A stretch of DNA of 64,000 bases, from assembly GCA_015501605.1 (NCBI GenBank), contig JADNRZ010000001.1, positions 868,001 to 932,000 on the forward strand. Direction: 5' to 3'. How positions within the stretch are numbered: position 1 is the first letter of the stretch; each line of letters starts with the position of its first letter. The notes beneath the pieces are model-generated. The model did not search any database. It had not been told where the DNA came from and saw only the letters and a list, made by a program, of their open reading frames with translations. A program made the position numbers and the translations under genes. Source of the DNA: Panaeolus papilionaceus (Eukaryota > Basidiomycota > Agaricomycetes > Agaricales). This document shows, piece after piece, positions 1 to 9,308 of the stretch.

Positions 1-747
1 AGGGGTGAGAGAGGGGGCAGGACCAGAGCGGCAGGCATTCACCTTGGCTTCTTCCTTGCAAGCAGCCTTCTTTTCCTCATTGAGTTCCTTCTTGCAACCA
101 AAGCATCGACTGCTAGGCTTGCAACGAGACATCTTGACTTCTCCAGTTTCCCAATTGACTTCAGGATTGTGATCCCTGAACCAAGTGTATCCAATGATCA
201 GCTTCTGCTTCCCTAAGCCTGTGACACAGAAGAGTGCGCGTTCTGTGTGGCCGTTGTACCGGAGGATCAAGTCAACCACCTCAGTAATTGAACCAGACTC
301 GTTGAGCGTTCCATCCACGTTACGAACAGGGATGGGGCGGCTGAGCTTCCTGGTGGCAATTCGGTTGGACTTGACGTACTCTCGATCGATGAACAGACCA
401 GTAGCGCCAGTGTCAAGCAAGGCCTTAACAGATCGAGCTTCATGGGAGTCAGTGGTCTCTATCTCAACCTTCAGGTGAAGGGAGCTAGGTCCAGGTGCAA
501 GAGAAGAGATGGTGCACGAGGATGGAAGGCGACGACATTCCCATTTGGAGCGACGAGGTAGGCGGGGCGGAGCAGAAGGATCATGGAGGGAGGATGGAGA
601 GGAGGGAACCTTGTCTTCATCTGGGAGAGATAGAGTCTCATCAACCAGAGGGGCATACCGATTACGAGAGTCGAGAACGACTTTAGGACAAGGTAGAGGT
701 GGAGCTTGTGCAGGTGTTTGCACAGAGACTTCACTTGTCACAGGCTT
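1..747 (-). CDS. Ty3/gypsy Pol N-terminus with aspartic protease (partial)
   Basis: Open frame on the minus strand that leaves the window at base 1. After a proline-rich linker it shows the retroviral-type aspartic protease signature LLDTGATGLFID (about 410-372), then a second protease block LIIGYTWFRDHNPEVNW (about 203-150). A Cys-rich stretch CFGCKK follows near 105-90. Known of the family: the protease is the first Pol domain and matures Gag and Pol; RT, RNase H and integrase would lie beyond the window. It is in the same frame as the Gag upstream and is separated from it by one TGA at 750-748. The related fragment at 54496-54748 has CAA at that site, so the stop is either a readthrough stop or a lesion. 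Confidence 0.8.
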
Positions 748-2067
748 TCATAAGGGGGCATGAGTGGTGCGGATAGACAAAGGACCGGGGGAGGGGTCAA
801 GGAAATGTGAGAAGGAGGGAGGAAGAGAAGAGAGTGGGCTAGGCACAGGAGGAGGAGGCTGCAGATGGAAGGTGTCATTAGCAGCCAAGTTGAGAGCAAC
901 AAGGCGGGCCAATTCGTACCAGCCAGAGGGATCGTTATGAGCTGGATGTGAAGCTACCCGCTTACTGAGATGATCAGTGATGGAGGGGTGGAGGCCACGA
1001 CGGAACTTGACCACGATGTAGGAGGGGTCAGAGTAGCCAGCTTCAGCAACAAGGTCACGGAAGGAGTCGACATAATCGTCAACAGAACGATCCCCTTGGA
1101 AGTAGGAGGTACCTTCCAAGATGAGGGCAGCAGTTTCCTGCTCACGCAAGGGGAAGAACTCTTTGCGAAAGTCTTCAGCAAAGTGATCCCAAGTTGCGTA
1201 AGGGGAGGAACCTTCCTCAATGAGCTCAGAGATCCTGCAGGACCATAGAGCAGCTTGACCAGCAGACATGAACGTGAGGGCCCAACTAATCATGGTGGAC
1301 TCGTCAGGAAAAAGATCTGGACGAAGTCTGAAGTAACCCATGAGAGAGTTGTAGAAGGCTTTGCCCTTGAGACGATCACCATCGTACCGGGGAGGAGGAG
1401 CTGGCCTAACCTTTTCTGCAATCATCAAAGGAGTCCCAAGACGATGAGAAGAAGGGGCAGAGGGATGCACTACTCCACTAGGATAACCAGAAGAGGCAGT
1501 GAGGAGAGGGGAAGACACTATTCCACTGGGGCAACCAGAAGAGACAGTGGGGAGGGGAGGATCCACTCTATTGGATGACCGAATAGAGGTGGGGGGAAGA
1601 GGAAGACTACTACTAGAAGAAAGAGAAGAAGAAGAAGAATGTTCCATAGGTACACTAATAAAATGAGAAGAAGAAGGAAGAGGGTGAGGAGAAGAAGAAG
1701 ATTGTTCCATGTTTACACTAGGTAAAGGAAAAGAAGAAGGGGGAGAAAAGTTTCTGTCTACAGTTCCATGGTTTAAAGAGTGTAGTATCCCATCTGTCAG
1801 CTGTCCAACAGAGTGGGAAGGGAGTGGGGGAAAAGTAGAAGAAACAAGGGAGGGAGAAGAAGAAGGGGAAGAAGAAAGAGAAAGAGGAGAGGGGTTGAAA
1901 GTAGAAGAAAAATAATGAAGCAAGGAAAGAACAGAAGACCTCAAGTGGGAGATAGCTACCTGTTGGGATTCCTGCTGAGCAAGCATGGAGGATACCTGGT
2001 CTTCCAGGGAAGGCAACTGAGACAGAGAGACAGAAGCAGCTGGAGGTGGTGAAGTATGGGGATCCAT
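748..2067 (-). CDS. Ty3/gypsy Gag polyprotein
   Basis: 439-residue frame starting at ATG 2067 (MDPHTSPPPAAS). Residues about 20-55 are predicted helical and may form a coiled coil. Residues about 55-210 are a Ser/Pro-rich low-complexity linker. Residues about 215-400 match the retrotransposon Gag (capsid) fold, with the typical blocks WALTFMSAGQAALW, FAEDFRKEFFP and DRSVDDYVDSFRDLVAEAG. Gag forms the virus-like particle in which reverse transcription occurs. No CCHC knuckle is seen inside this frame. It sits directly after an LTR/leader (2068-2603) and before the protease frame, the usual Ty3 order. No internal stop or frameshift is visible, so this copy is relatively young. The purine-rich plus strand here is only the shadow of the Ser/Pro codons. 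Confidence 0.85.
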   Translation of the reverse strand: MDPHTSPPPAASVSLSQLPSLEDQVSSMLAQQESQQVAISHLRSSVLSLLHYFSSTFNPSPLSLSSSPSSSPSLVSSTFPPLPSHSVGQLTDGILHSLNHGTVDRNFSPPSSFPLPSVNMEQSSSSPHPLPSSSHFISVPMEHSSSSSLSSSSSLPLPPTSIRSSNRVDPPLPTVSSGCPSGIVSSPLLTASSGYPSGVVHPSAPSSHRLGTPLMIAEKVRPAPPPRYDGDRLKGKAFYNSLMGYFRLRPDLFPDESTMISWALTFMSAGQAALWSCRISELIEEGSSPYATWDHFAEDFRKEFFPLREQETAALILEGTSYFQGDRSVDDYVDSFRDLVAEAGYSDPSYIVVKFRRGLHPSITDHLSKRVASHPAHNDPSGWYELARLVALNLAANDTFHLQPPPPVPSPLSSLPPSFSHFLDPSPGPLSIRTTHAPL

Positions 2068-2603
2068 GGTTGCCAGACAGGGAGAAGAGAGGAGAGGGAG
2101 AAAGCACAGAGTCTATAATGCAGCTGAACAGAAGAAGCAGAACAGAGGATGTAACAGACTGTATGCAGTCTCAGTCTCCAAGGTGACCTCTTTCTACTGT
2201 AAGGGCACCTCAGACACACACAAGTCCTGGGGGAGATCCAAAGATATATATCAGCTCTACATAAATACAGGAAGTATACTCACCTGGGGGAGATCCAAAG
2301 AGAAAGAGGTAAAGGATCAAACCCAGGTGGAACAGCTATTTAAGTGATGAGCTGGCATTGGCATCAGCCTTGATGCCAAACAATGCCTTTGGGAATAAAC
2401 AAAGGGAAACACAAAGGAATGACTATGAAACAGTGGCAACAACTAAATGATGAATGAGTGGCAACTAAAGGAGAGTGTAATATAATATATATGAGTCCAT
2501 GGTATGTCCAGATAATGAAATAGAGAAAGGGAAATAGGGGGAAAGAGAGACAGAGGGACAATAATAAGGAAAACAATAGGAGGTAGCAGGAGATCCCCTG
2601 ACA
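2068..2603 (-). repeat. LTR and leader of the Ty3/gypsy element
   Basis: Read on the minus strand this starts TGTCAGGGGATCTCC at 2603 and runs to the Gag start. A block at about 2200-2480 recurs at 54749-54990 and, inverted, at 53836-53895, as expected of a dispersed LTR. A TTAAATA box lies near 2336. The same TGTCAGGGGATCT start is seen in the solo LTR at 55041. The LTR/leader border is not clear; the leader probably occupies the roughly 100 bp next to Gag. At 2603 the LTR abuts a truncated LINE. Confidence 0.65.
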
Positions 2604-3178
2604 ATATGCCCTTCCCGCCCTCGGGAGGAGGAGGGTGTCAGATAAAGTTCTGGAGTGGGGTGGTTGTTGGGGTCCTGAACATTCAGGAGGCCGAGACGAT
2701 GGCCTGTCCCCCAAGCGGTCCTTAATTGGATGCCAGCGACGGGGCCCTTGCGTGCTGGAAGCTTCAGCGCTACAACCAGTGGTGGGGGAGCACACTTCGG
2801 TGTGTACGCGGGATAGAGTTTAGCTGCCTGGTGCCCGTCCATGGGTAACCAAGGGCTTTGCGTAGTAGGCGCCCCTTCGGGGCACCACCACTTCTGTTCG
2901 ACAACTGGGTCGAGGGTGTTAACCTGACGACGCTCGGTTGATCACTTTGCACTGCCGCCTTCTTTAGAGGGAGAGGCTTATTTGCTGCGCAATCAGCCTT
3001 GATAACTTGCCCCACGTTCTTTGCTCGCACTTCGTGCTTGCCTTGGATTAGTCTGCCGTGGTATATACCCAACTTAATTGGGGAGTGGTCATCCTGGTAG
3101 TTAGCTACTCGTTTGTATTTACTGTGATCCAACCAGACTGCCAGCCGCGCGCACCAGTATATAAATTGTTGAACCAAA
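2604..3178 (+). mobile_element. 5'-truncated LINE-A copy (A0)
   Basis: Begins in the last codons of family A ORF2 (the IRPSRPREEEGVG end) and carries the complete 3'UTR of about 530 bp, ending in the family tail ATATAAATTGTTGAACC followed by A. It matches the 3' end of copy A4 (33850-34446) almost base for base. It lies directly against the Ty3 LTR, so one element cut or flanks the other. Confidence 0.8.
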
Positions 3179-3231
3179 ATATATATATATATATATATAA
3201 ATTGTTGATTTAAAAAAAAAAAAAAAAAAAA
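3179..3231 (+). repeat. AT microsatellite followed by a LINE-B-type poly-A tail
   Basis: A run of AT dinucleotides (3179-3198) leads into AAATTGTTGATTTA and 20 A residues. The last part is the family B 3' terminus, yet no other B sequence precedes it, so this is a tail-only B insertion or a tail exchange onto the A0 copy. Confidence 0.7.
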
Positions 3232-3290
3232 CAAACTGTTTGCCCCTGTATGATTGATCTGAAAACTGCGCGTCCCAGAGTGAGAGTGCT
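3232..3290 (-). mobile_element. Fragment of LINE-C ORF2 (C-terminal part)
   Basis: About 60 bp matching the minus strand of the family C post-RNase H region (compare 38610-38670, protein FSNQSYRGKQFMPLHD). It appears to be the target into which the next element inserted. Confidence 0.55.
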
Positions 3291-3422
3291 TCACTCCTTC
3301 TTAGTCCGGAACCACCATCTCGAGTCATGGGAAAATCCTGCCCGTCGCATCAAACGTCCACCACAGCTCAACGAGAGGTCCGATCTCAATATTGTAAATG
3401 GAATCACATACAGCACACACTC

Positions 3423-3851
3423 ATGTCCCAACCCTCCAAAGGGATTGGCACGGATCACGCTAGATCCGATGTCAGAGTCCCAGCATTATCCAGCTCGTCT
3501 GGCAGGCTCCCAAACTCTCCAGCGGATCGCTCACCTCGTTCTGTGTCCCCATACCCCACCACACAGTCAGAGAGGGCTGCAGTGAGGGGTCCCAAGCAAC
3601 CAGCAGCGTCCAGGAGCAATCCTGCAAGCGCAGTGTCCGATTCCAGCAGTCCCATGTCCACAGCATCTGCACCAGCTTCTACAATGTCCAACAGCGCGAT
3701 CCACCATCAGGCAACTCTCCTGCAGTTGTCTCATGCCAGCAATGGTGTGAGGGGAGACCTGGCAGCTGCTGTTAGCGCGATCAACGAGATCTCTAACTGG
3801 ATTAGAGGTCATTCCACCACAGCATCGGACAATGATCCCGTTCTGGCGTAA
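3423..3851 (+). pseudogene. LINE-B ORF1, N-terminal part, fused to the end of LINE-A ORF1
   Basis: Starts at MSQPSKGIGTD, the same start as ORF1 of copy B1 (17614). About 138 residues of the Ser/Ala/Pro-rich, presumably disordered N-terminus are kept, up to the helical block HQATLLQLSHASNGVRGDLA. At about 3836 the sequence jumps to the CCCGTTCTGG segment that encodes the last zinc-knuckle region of family A ORF1 (CPFWHNWF), out of frame, so the frame stops at 3851. ORF1 proteins of such LINEs bind the element RNA through CCHC knuckles; here the knuckles are missing. The join is a clean B-to-A switch, either recombination or template switching. Confidence 0.75.
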
Positions 3852-3944
3852 CTGGTTCGATGAGAACTGGTATGTTAGGGCGTATGCTAAAGTGAGTAGC
3901 TGACATGGCACTGCACCCAAAATCTCACACAATCATTCTTAGAA

Positions 3945-5940
3945 ATGAGTCAAACCAAATCTAAGGACATTAGTGTATATTCTCAGAATGTTTGTAAAAA
4001 CTATGAACATATGAATTTGTTACTGGACCGTATGCAAACTGTGTACGATCTGTTATTCATCCAAGAGCCCCCATGGCACGTGATTCGTACAGCACTGTCT
4101 ACCTCCAACAAGGAGGGCAACAATGTGGAAGGACCTCTGGTCCATCCCAACTGGTTGCTCTTCGCTGATGCGAAGAGCGCCGACGGTCAACCCCCCTGTG
4201 TGATAATGTATGTGGCTCGCAGCCTTGTACGGTATCGCCCTGCACTCCGTGCGGACATTGTTAAGCACCGCGACGTTCAACTGCTCTCGCTCTTTGGGGA
4301 GTGGGAAGTCTTTAACTTCCTCAATGTTTACTCTGACAGTGGGGGAAGCACTACGTGCTTCCTCCACGACCATCTCGATGATCTCCCCCCCCTTGTGTAT
4401 ATGGGAGGAGACTTCAATTGTCGCTCTCACGTCTGGGACCCAGACGTTGATGGGCACAACTCCCGCGCTGTCCAGATCCAGGAAATCGCAGCTGAAACAG
4501 GGTTGCTGTGGGCTGAACCGGTTAACCTGGGCCCCACCCACATCCCCTTTCAGGCGGATCTTTTGCCTACGGTGATCGATCTAGTCTTTCTCAAGGCAGA
4601 GTTTTCCCTGTCCTTGCTCGGAGGAGCCTTTGGCTCCTCCGAGCAAGTCGATCAAGCCTAATTCGGACACGGAAAAGGCTTTCCTATCCGCGCTTCGCGC
4701 AGGGCTGCAGGGCCTCGTCGGACACGAGTTTGCACGTACTCCTGAGGGGGTGGAGGGCATGGCCTCAGCTATTGCGCTCTGCTTCCAAGAGGCATGGGAT
4801 CACCATGCCACAGAGAAAAAAGTCACCAAGCAGTCGAAGGCTTGGTGGAACGATGAATGCACGACCGCCCTCACTGCCTTCCAGGCCAACCGGGGGAAGG
4901 GGGAGTGGCGGGCCCTATGGAGAGCTACTCATAGCGCGAAGCGGGTCTTTTTCAATGCCGAAATTGAGAAAATTGCAGAGACCAACAAGCGCCCCTGGGA
5001 CCTGATGAATTGGGTCCAGAAGTGCAAGTTACTACCGTTGGAGGCTATCCAGTATTGTGGGCAACCATGTCATACTGTTGACTTACTGTGGGAAGGACTC
5101 CACGGCACTTACAATTCAGTCACGGACCGAGAGTACGATCTCTCGGTCCTGGATGAGCTTCCCTCTCTGCAAGAGAGGGAATGGGAGGTTTTCTCTGGAC
5201 AAGAGCTGCACGAAGCCCTAGTAGCGTGCTCTGGTCTCTCTGCACCCAGTCCCGACCACGTTACATGGCGGTACCTGAAGAGGGTCATCGACGCCGACGG
5301 CGTCGAGACCCTCTTCGTACAGCTAGCCACTTCAAGGACTCCACCTCGGTTATTATTCCGAAACTGGGGAAGGCATCCTACTCCACTCTGAAGTCGTTCA
5401 GACCGATTGTGCTTCTGAACACCCTCGGTAAACTCATCAAGAAACTCATCTCGACCCGCATCCAGTTTGAAGGTATCAAACTGGATATATTCCATCCATG
5501 TCAGCTGGGAGGCGTAAAACAACGCTCAACAGAAGACGCGGGCCTCATCCTCACCCACATGGTCCGAGCGGGCTGGGCGAAGGGTTTGGTAACCAGCGTG
5601 GTGGCATTTGACATTGCGCAGTTCTTCCTGTCACTGAACCATGATGTTCTGATGGCTATTCTGGCCAAGCAGGGTTTCCCTGCCAAGGTCCGGAGGTTTT
5701 TCGCCTCATATCTTGTAGGACGTTCCACGCAATATAGCTGGAACACCTTCACCTCAGAACCAATGCCTGCTGATGTGGGTGTGGGACAGGGCTCTGCCCT
5801 GTCCCTGGTTTTATCTGCTCTTTATATCACTCCAATCATGAAGATCTTCGAGGCGCGCTGTCTTGCTACTTGCTGTCATTTGTCGACGATGGCACTCTCA
5901 TTTGTCAGGCCAAGAAATTGCCTGACAACATAGCCGCCCT
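3945..5940 (+). pseudogene. LINE-A ORF2 of A1: endonuclease and first half of RT (broken)
   Basis: Begins at MSQTKSKDISVYSQNVCKNY. The AP-type endonuclease blocks are visible: FIQEPPW, YMGGDFNCRSHVWDP and THIPFQADLLPTVIDLVF. At about 4612-4665 the SDHIPL segment is lost and replaced by a perfect hairpin, shifting the frame. The spacer and RT then continue in two further frames: WWNDEC, KRPWDLMNWVQK, RPIVLLNTLGKLI, and the RT motif A region VVAFDIAQFFLSLNH (near 5600). GVGQGSALS follows near 5780. The catalytic FVDD box is spoiled at about 5875 by a further indel. The coding sequence is cut at 5940 by a DNA transposon and resumes at 7407. Confidence 0.8.
4614..4646. repeat. Perfect 15-bp hairpin with TTT loop
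   Basis: TTGCTCGGAGGAGCC (4614-4628), loop TTT, then GGCTCCTCCGAGCAA (4632-4646). Family C copy C3 carries a looser version at 46583-46632, but copy A2 has ordinary endonuclease sequence there. Confidence 0.9.
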
Positions 5941-7406
5941 CATCAGGAAAAAGCTATTTGCATCATTGGATGTTAATTCGGCTCAATGTGTCTGATTATA
6001 AAAGGAAGGAGCAAATTAATGGGAGTTAAGCCGATTATTACCCTTGTCAACATTCTGAACCAATTAATTGTGTGAAGCAGGGCAACTCCATTCATGGAGA
6101 GTGATGTTTCTCAGTTATAGCTGATTATTGGCAAATGTATAAGATTTTTTGACTCCCTTCCAACTGTACATTTGGTAAATATTGTAGATTATTGTTCAAT
6201 TTTGAGCTCATAATTTCGAATTACACTGATAGTATCGTGCTTGACTTCACTCAGTTTGGTAGTAATTCACAAAAAACATTATATTTGTCTAGCTGTATAA
6301 CTAATGAGATCACCAAAGGTCATGGGTCTAGTATAAACAGAAAAAACTCGGTGCTACAAATCCATGTACATTATCACAAAAACAGAAGATACAATTTCCG
6401 GCATTATAGAGAATCCAAGTATATGCTTTAAGTAGAGGAAAGGAAAGTACTTACCTTCATGAACTCCAGCTCATCTGATTGATTAAAAAATCCAAGAGTT
6501 GCACATCTACAGGTTACAAGGACAATGAGTCAGTGTTGAAGGGAGGATGGCCAGACAACCTGAACTTGCCTTCAATTTGAGTGAATGGGCTATATATTTA
6601 GTGTATCTGGATGAAACCATAGTGAGTCAACATGTCATGCACAATGTAGGGCAGATGACATACACAATTGGCAGAAATGAAGATGGTGAAATTAAGACAT
6701 GGATTATGAGTAAGAAGGGAGGAAAAATATAGGAGAATAGAAGAGGTATAGAAGGATAAAGGGATAGATGTGAGGAGGAAGACAAGAGTTTGATGTGGTT
6801 CAAGTTGAACAGCAAACACTGGTTGAACATTGTGTTCAACCATGTTTCCCAAAATGGAAGTTTTTAGTTGGAGCTTCAAATACACGCACCATGTTTGTGG
6901 AGTCACATGACCAGTTCAACCAATATTTCATCGAAGTTCAAGTTGAAGTCCAAAAATTCAGCCTTCTGTCTCCGTCTCACATTCAGGATTTTAGTCTTGC
7001 ATTTTTTGAATCTTGTTTTTTGTCATTTTCTGATAAATATGTGAATGCTTTAAATCATAATAAACATATAAACAACTATTTACATAACAACAGTAAAAAT
7101 AAGACGAATCATTGAATAAGATGAAAATAGGACTTTTCCTATGGCCAAAAATTGTTGATAATTGGCAATAATTTCAGCTATTCTGCAAAAAATTTGCAAG
7201 GCTGATTACATACAACTTCAAACATTCAGATAATCTTCAATAATTTAACATAATTTACCACATCCCGCATAATTAGAACCAGATATTGATCCTCTGCTAC
7301 TTAGCCCAAATAATCAGCAATAATTTAGTCAATTACCAACATTCCTCAGGACCGACATCAAATGTGCCGAAATGTGGTGAATGTGCGAAGTAGCTTTTTC
7401 CTGATG
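5941..7406. mobile_element. Non-autonomous DNA transposon with CATCAGGAAAAAGCTA inverted ends
   Basis: 1,466 bp inserted in the RT gene of A1. Both ends read CATCAGGAAAAAGCTA inward. The interrupted LINE sequence rejoins exactly if a 2-bp CT is taken as the target duplication (5939-5940 and 7407-7408). The interior is AT-rich, has no transposase frame, and carries several GATTATT/AATAATC-type words near both ends, as subterminal binding sites would. The superfamily is not clear: a 2-bp duplication with these ends does not fit hAT. Confidence 0.8.
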
Positions 7407-9132
7407 CTTTGGGTGGTGTACTCTATTATTTTCACCTTGTTCACTGCACTGGCACTTGTGCTAGAGCACGACAAGTCTGAGCTATTCCACTTCTTGCGCA
7501 GACGGGATGGTGCCAACCCCCCCATTGATTTGGGGTACGCGCCCTACATGGGCGCTACGCTGTTGAAACCCAAGCCTATTTGGAGGTATCTGGGTTTCTA
7601 CTTTGATCGCGGGCTCACCTTTAGGGAGCACGTGCACTATTATACTACAAAAGCACTCACCACGGTCAAGGCCATGGGGATGCTTGGTAACTCACTCCGG
7701 GGACTCTCCCCAGTCCAACGTCGTCTCCTGTACTGCACATGTGTTCTTCCGATCGCCACGTACAGTCACAGACTTTGGTTCTTCAGGGGGTCCTGCAATA
7801 AGGAACTCCTGAAAATGTTTAACGGGATGCAGCATAAGGCTGCCCTATGGATCACAGGTGTGTTCAAGACCACTCCCGTAGGTGGAGCAGAGGCCCTTGC
7901 GGGCCTCCTTCCAATCCCTATACTCCTCTGGCGTCCGACTAACCGCTCCACCTAGTGCGTCGGGACGCTTGCGTCCAGTCACCCCCTTCGGGGGTTCCTT
8001 TGCCTGTATGTCTGAGTCCGAAAGGGTGAAGACCTCTGGGGCAGTTATGGAGATCATCTTGAGGCTCCCCCAACTGACCGAACCCATCGAGCTGTTGCCT
8101 GATGAGTCCAGGCCTGGCAATAGACTCACTGAACGCTTCCCTAATCAGGTTGACATCAATGAGACTCTCCCACCCCTGCCCACTCCCCCGCCTGACAGCA
8201 GGGAGTGGCTGTCGAGGGCAGATCAGCTGGTCCAGCTTATGGCTGAGGCTGCAGATACACCTGGTTTGTTTGTGGCAGCTGGTGATGTGTCAGTGCCACG
8301 GCAGGACCACTTCCAGGCTGCAGTAAGTGCACTTGTGTATGCTGTGGACCCTGTTGAAGGACTGGAGCCATTGGTCGATGACCCATGGCGCACCTGCTGT
8401 CTGGCGGGACGCTCTACTTCTGTTGCGGCGGAACTTGCTGCTATACAGCTCACCCTGTGCAAGTCCATCACCTTCCCAAGGTGCGAGCGTGTGTATGTAT
8501 TCTTGGACTGCATGCCTGCTATCAGGTTAGCAACTGATTGCACAGAACATGGTGGTCAGGAACATAGCCTGGCCATTGTGCATGCTCTTGCCGATTGGCT
8601 GCCTGCGGCAGCCAATCAGCGCGTACTCTTTGTACACGTCCCCTCCCAGCTTCGCTGGGGTCCACAGGGGACCGCTCACGAGATGGTCACATCTCTCCCC
8701 GGTGTTCAGGTGGGGGCACGCCCCCTCATGACACTAGACTGGCTCTGCGATTTTGCTGATCGCGAGGCACTTCAACTCTGGGAAGCAAGGTTCTTGGACG
8801 AATCATACTGAGGCAGGCACTTCTTGCCCCTCCATGACAAGCACAACCGTCTGCTCAAGCCCACCACGAAGAGGGGTGGGTCTTGGCTATCCACATTTGA
8901 GGCCGGACCACCATCCTTGACCGCACGCGCAGTTCGTTGTATTACAGGCCACGCTCCCATTGGTGAATACTATCACCATATGCAATTCAATCTTCCCGTG
9001 CCTCAGTGCGCCTGCAGGCGCTTCGGGACACACTCTCACATCTTGTGCTCCTGCCAGAAGTACAAGCACTATCGCGGGCACCCATGGGATACATGGGAGC
9101 TCTATAAATACTTGAACGTGAACCCACTCGCG
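7407..9132 (+). pseudogene. LINE-A ORF2 of A1: end of RT, RNase H and C-terminal zinc region (broken)
   Basis: Continues the ORF2 cut at 5940: VLEHDKSELFHF, then the thumb/connector FYFDRGLTFREHV and WITGVFKTTPVGGAEALAG. A TAG replaces the Trp of STW[RC]VGTLAS at about 7953. The RNase H part shows the conserved acidic positions: AAGDVSVP, AELAAIQL and FLDCMPAIRL (the Ser-Asp pair of other copies is Leu-Asp here). A TGA near 8810 replaces Arg in SYRGRHF. The end keeps the Cys/His region QCACRRFGTHSHILCSC near 9005-9055. The frame stops where LINE A2 entered at 9133. Confidence 0.8.
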
Positions 9133-9308
9133 TTTTTTTTTTTTTTTTGGTTCAACAATTCATATACCGGTGCGCAGCTGGTAGTCCAGTTGGATCACAG
9201 TAAATACAAACAAGTAGCTAACTACCAGAATGACCACTCCCCAATTAAGTTGGGTATATACCATGGCAGACTAATCTAAGGCAAGTGCGAAGCACAAGCA
9301 AAGAACGT

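Noticed and set aside
1625..1915. Purine-rich plus-strand tract (GAAGAAG) as a regulatory or structural element
   Set aside because: It is the complement of Ser-coding TCT/TCC repeats in the Gag linker.
2365..2842. Minus-strand ORFs across the LTR and LINE-A 3'UTR
   Set aside because: The same translations recur wherever the 3'UTR occurs; they span an insertion border and are not conserved as proteins.
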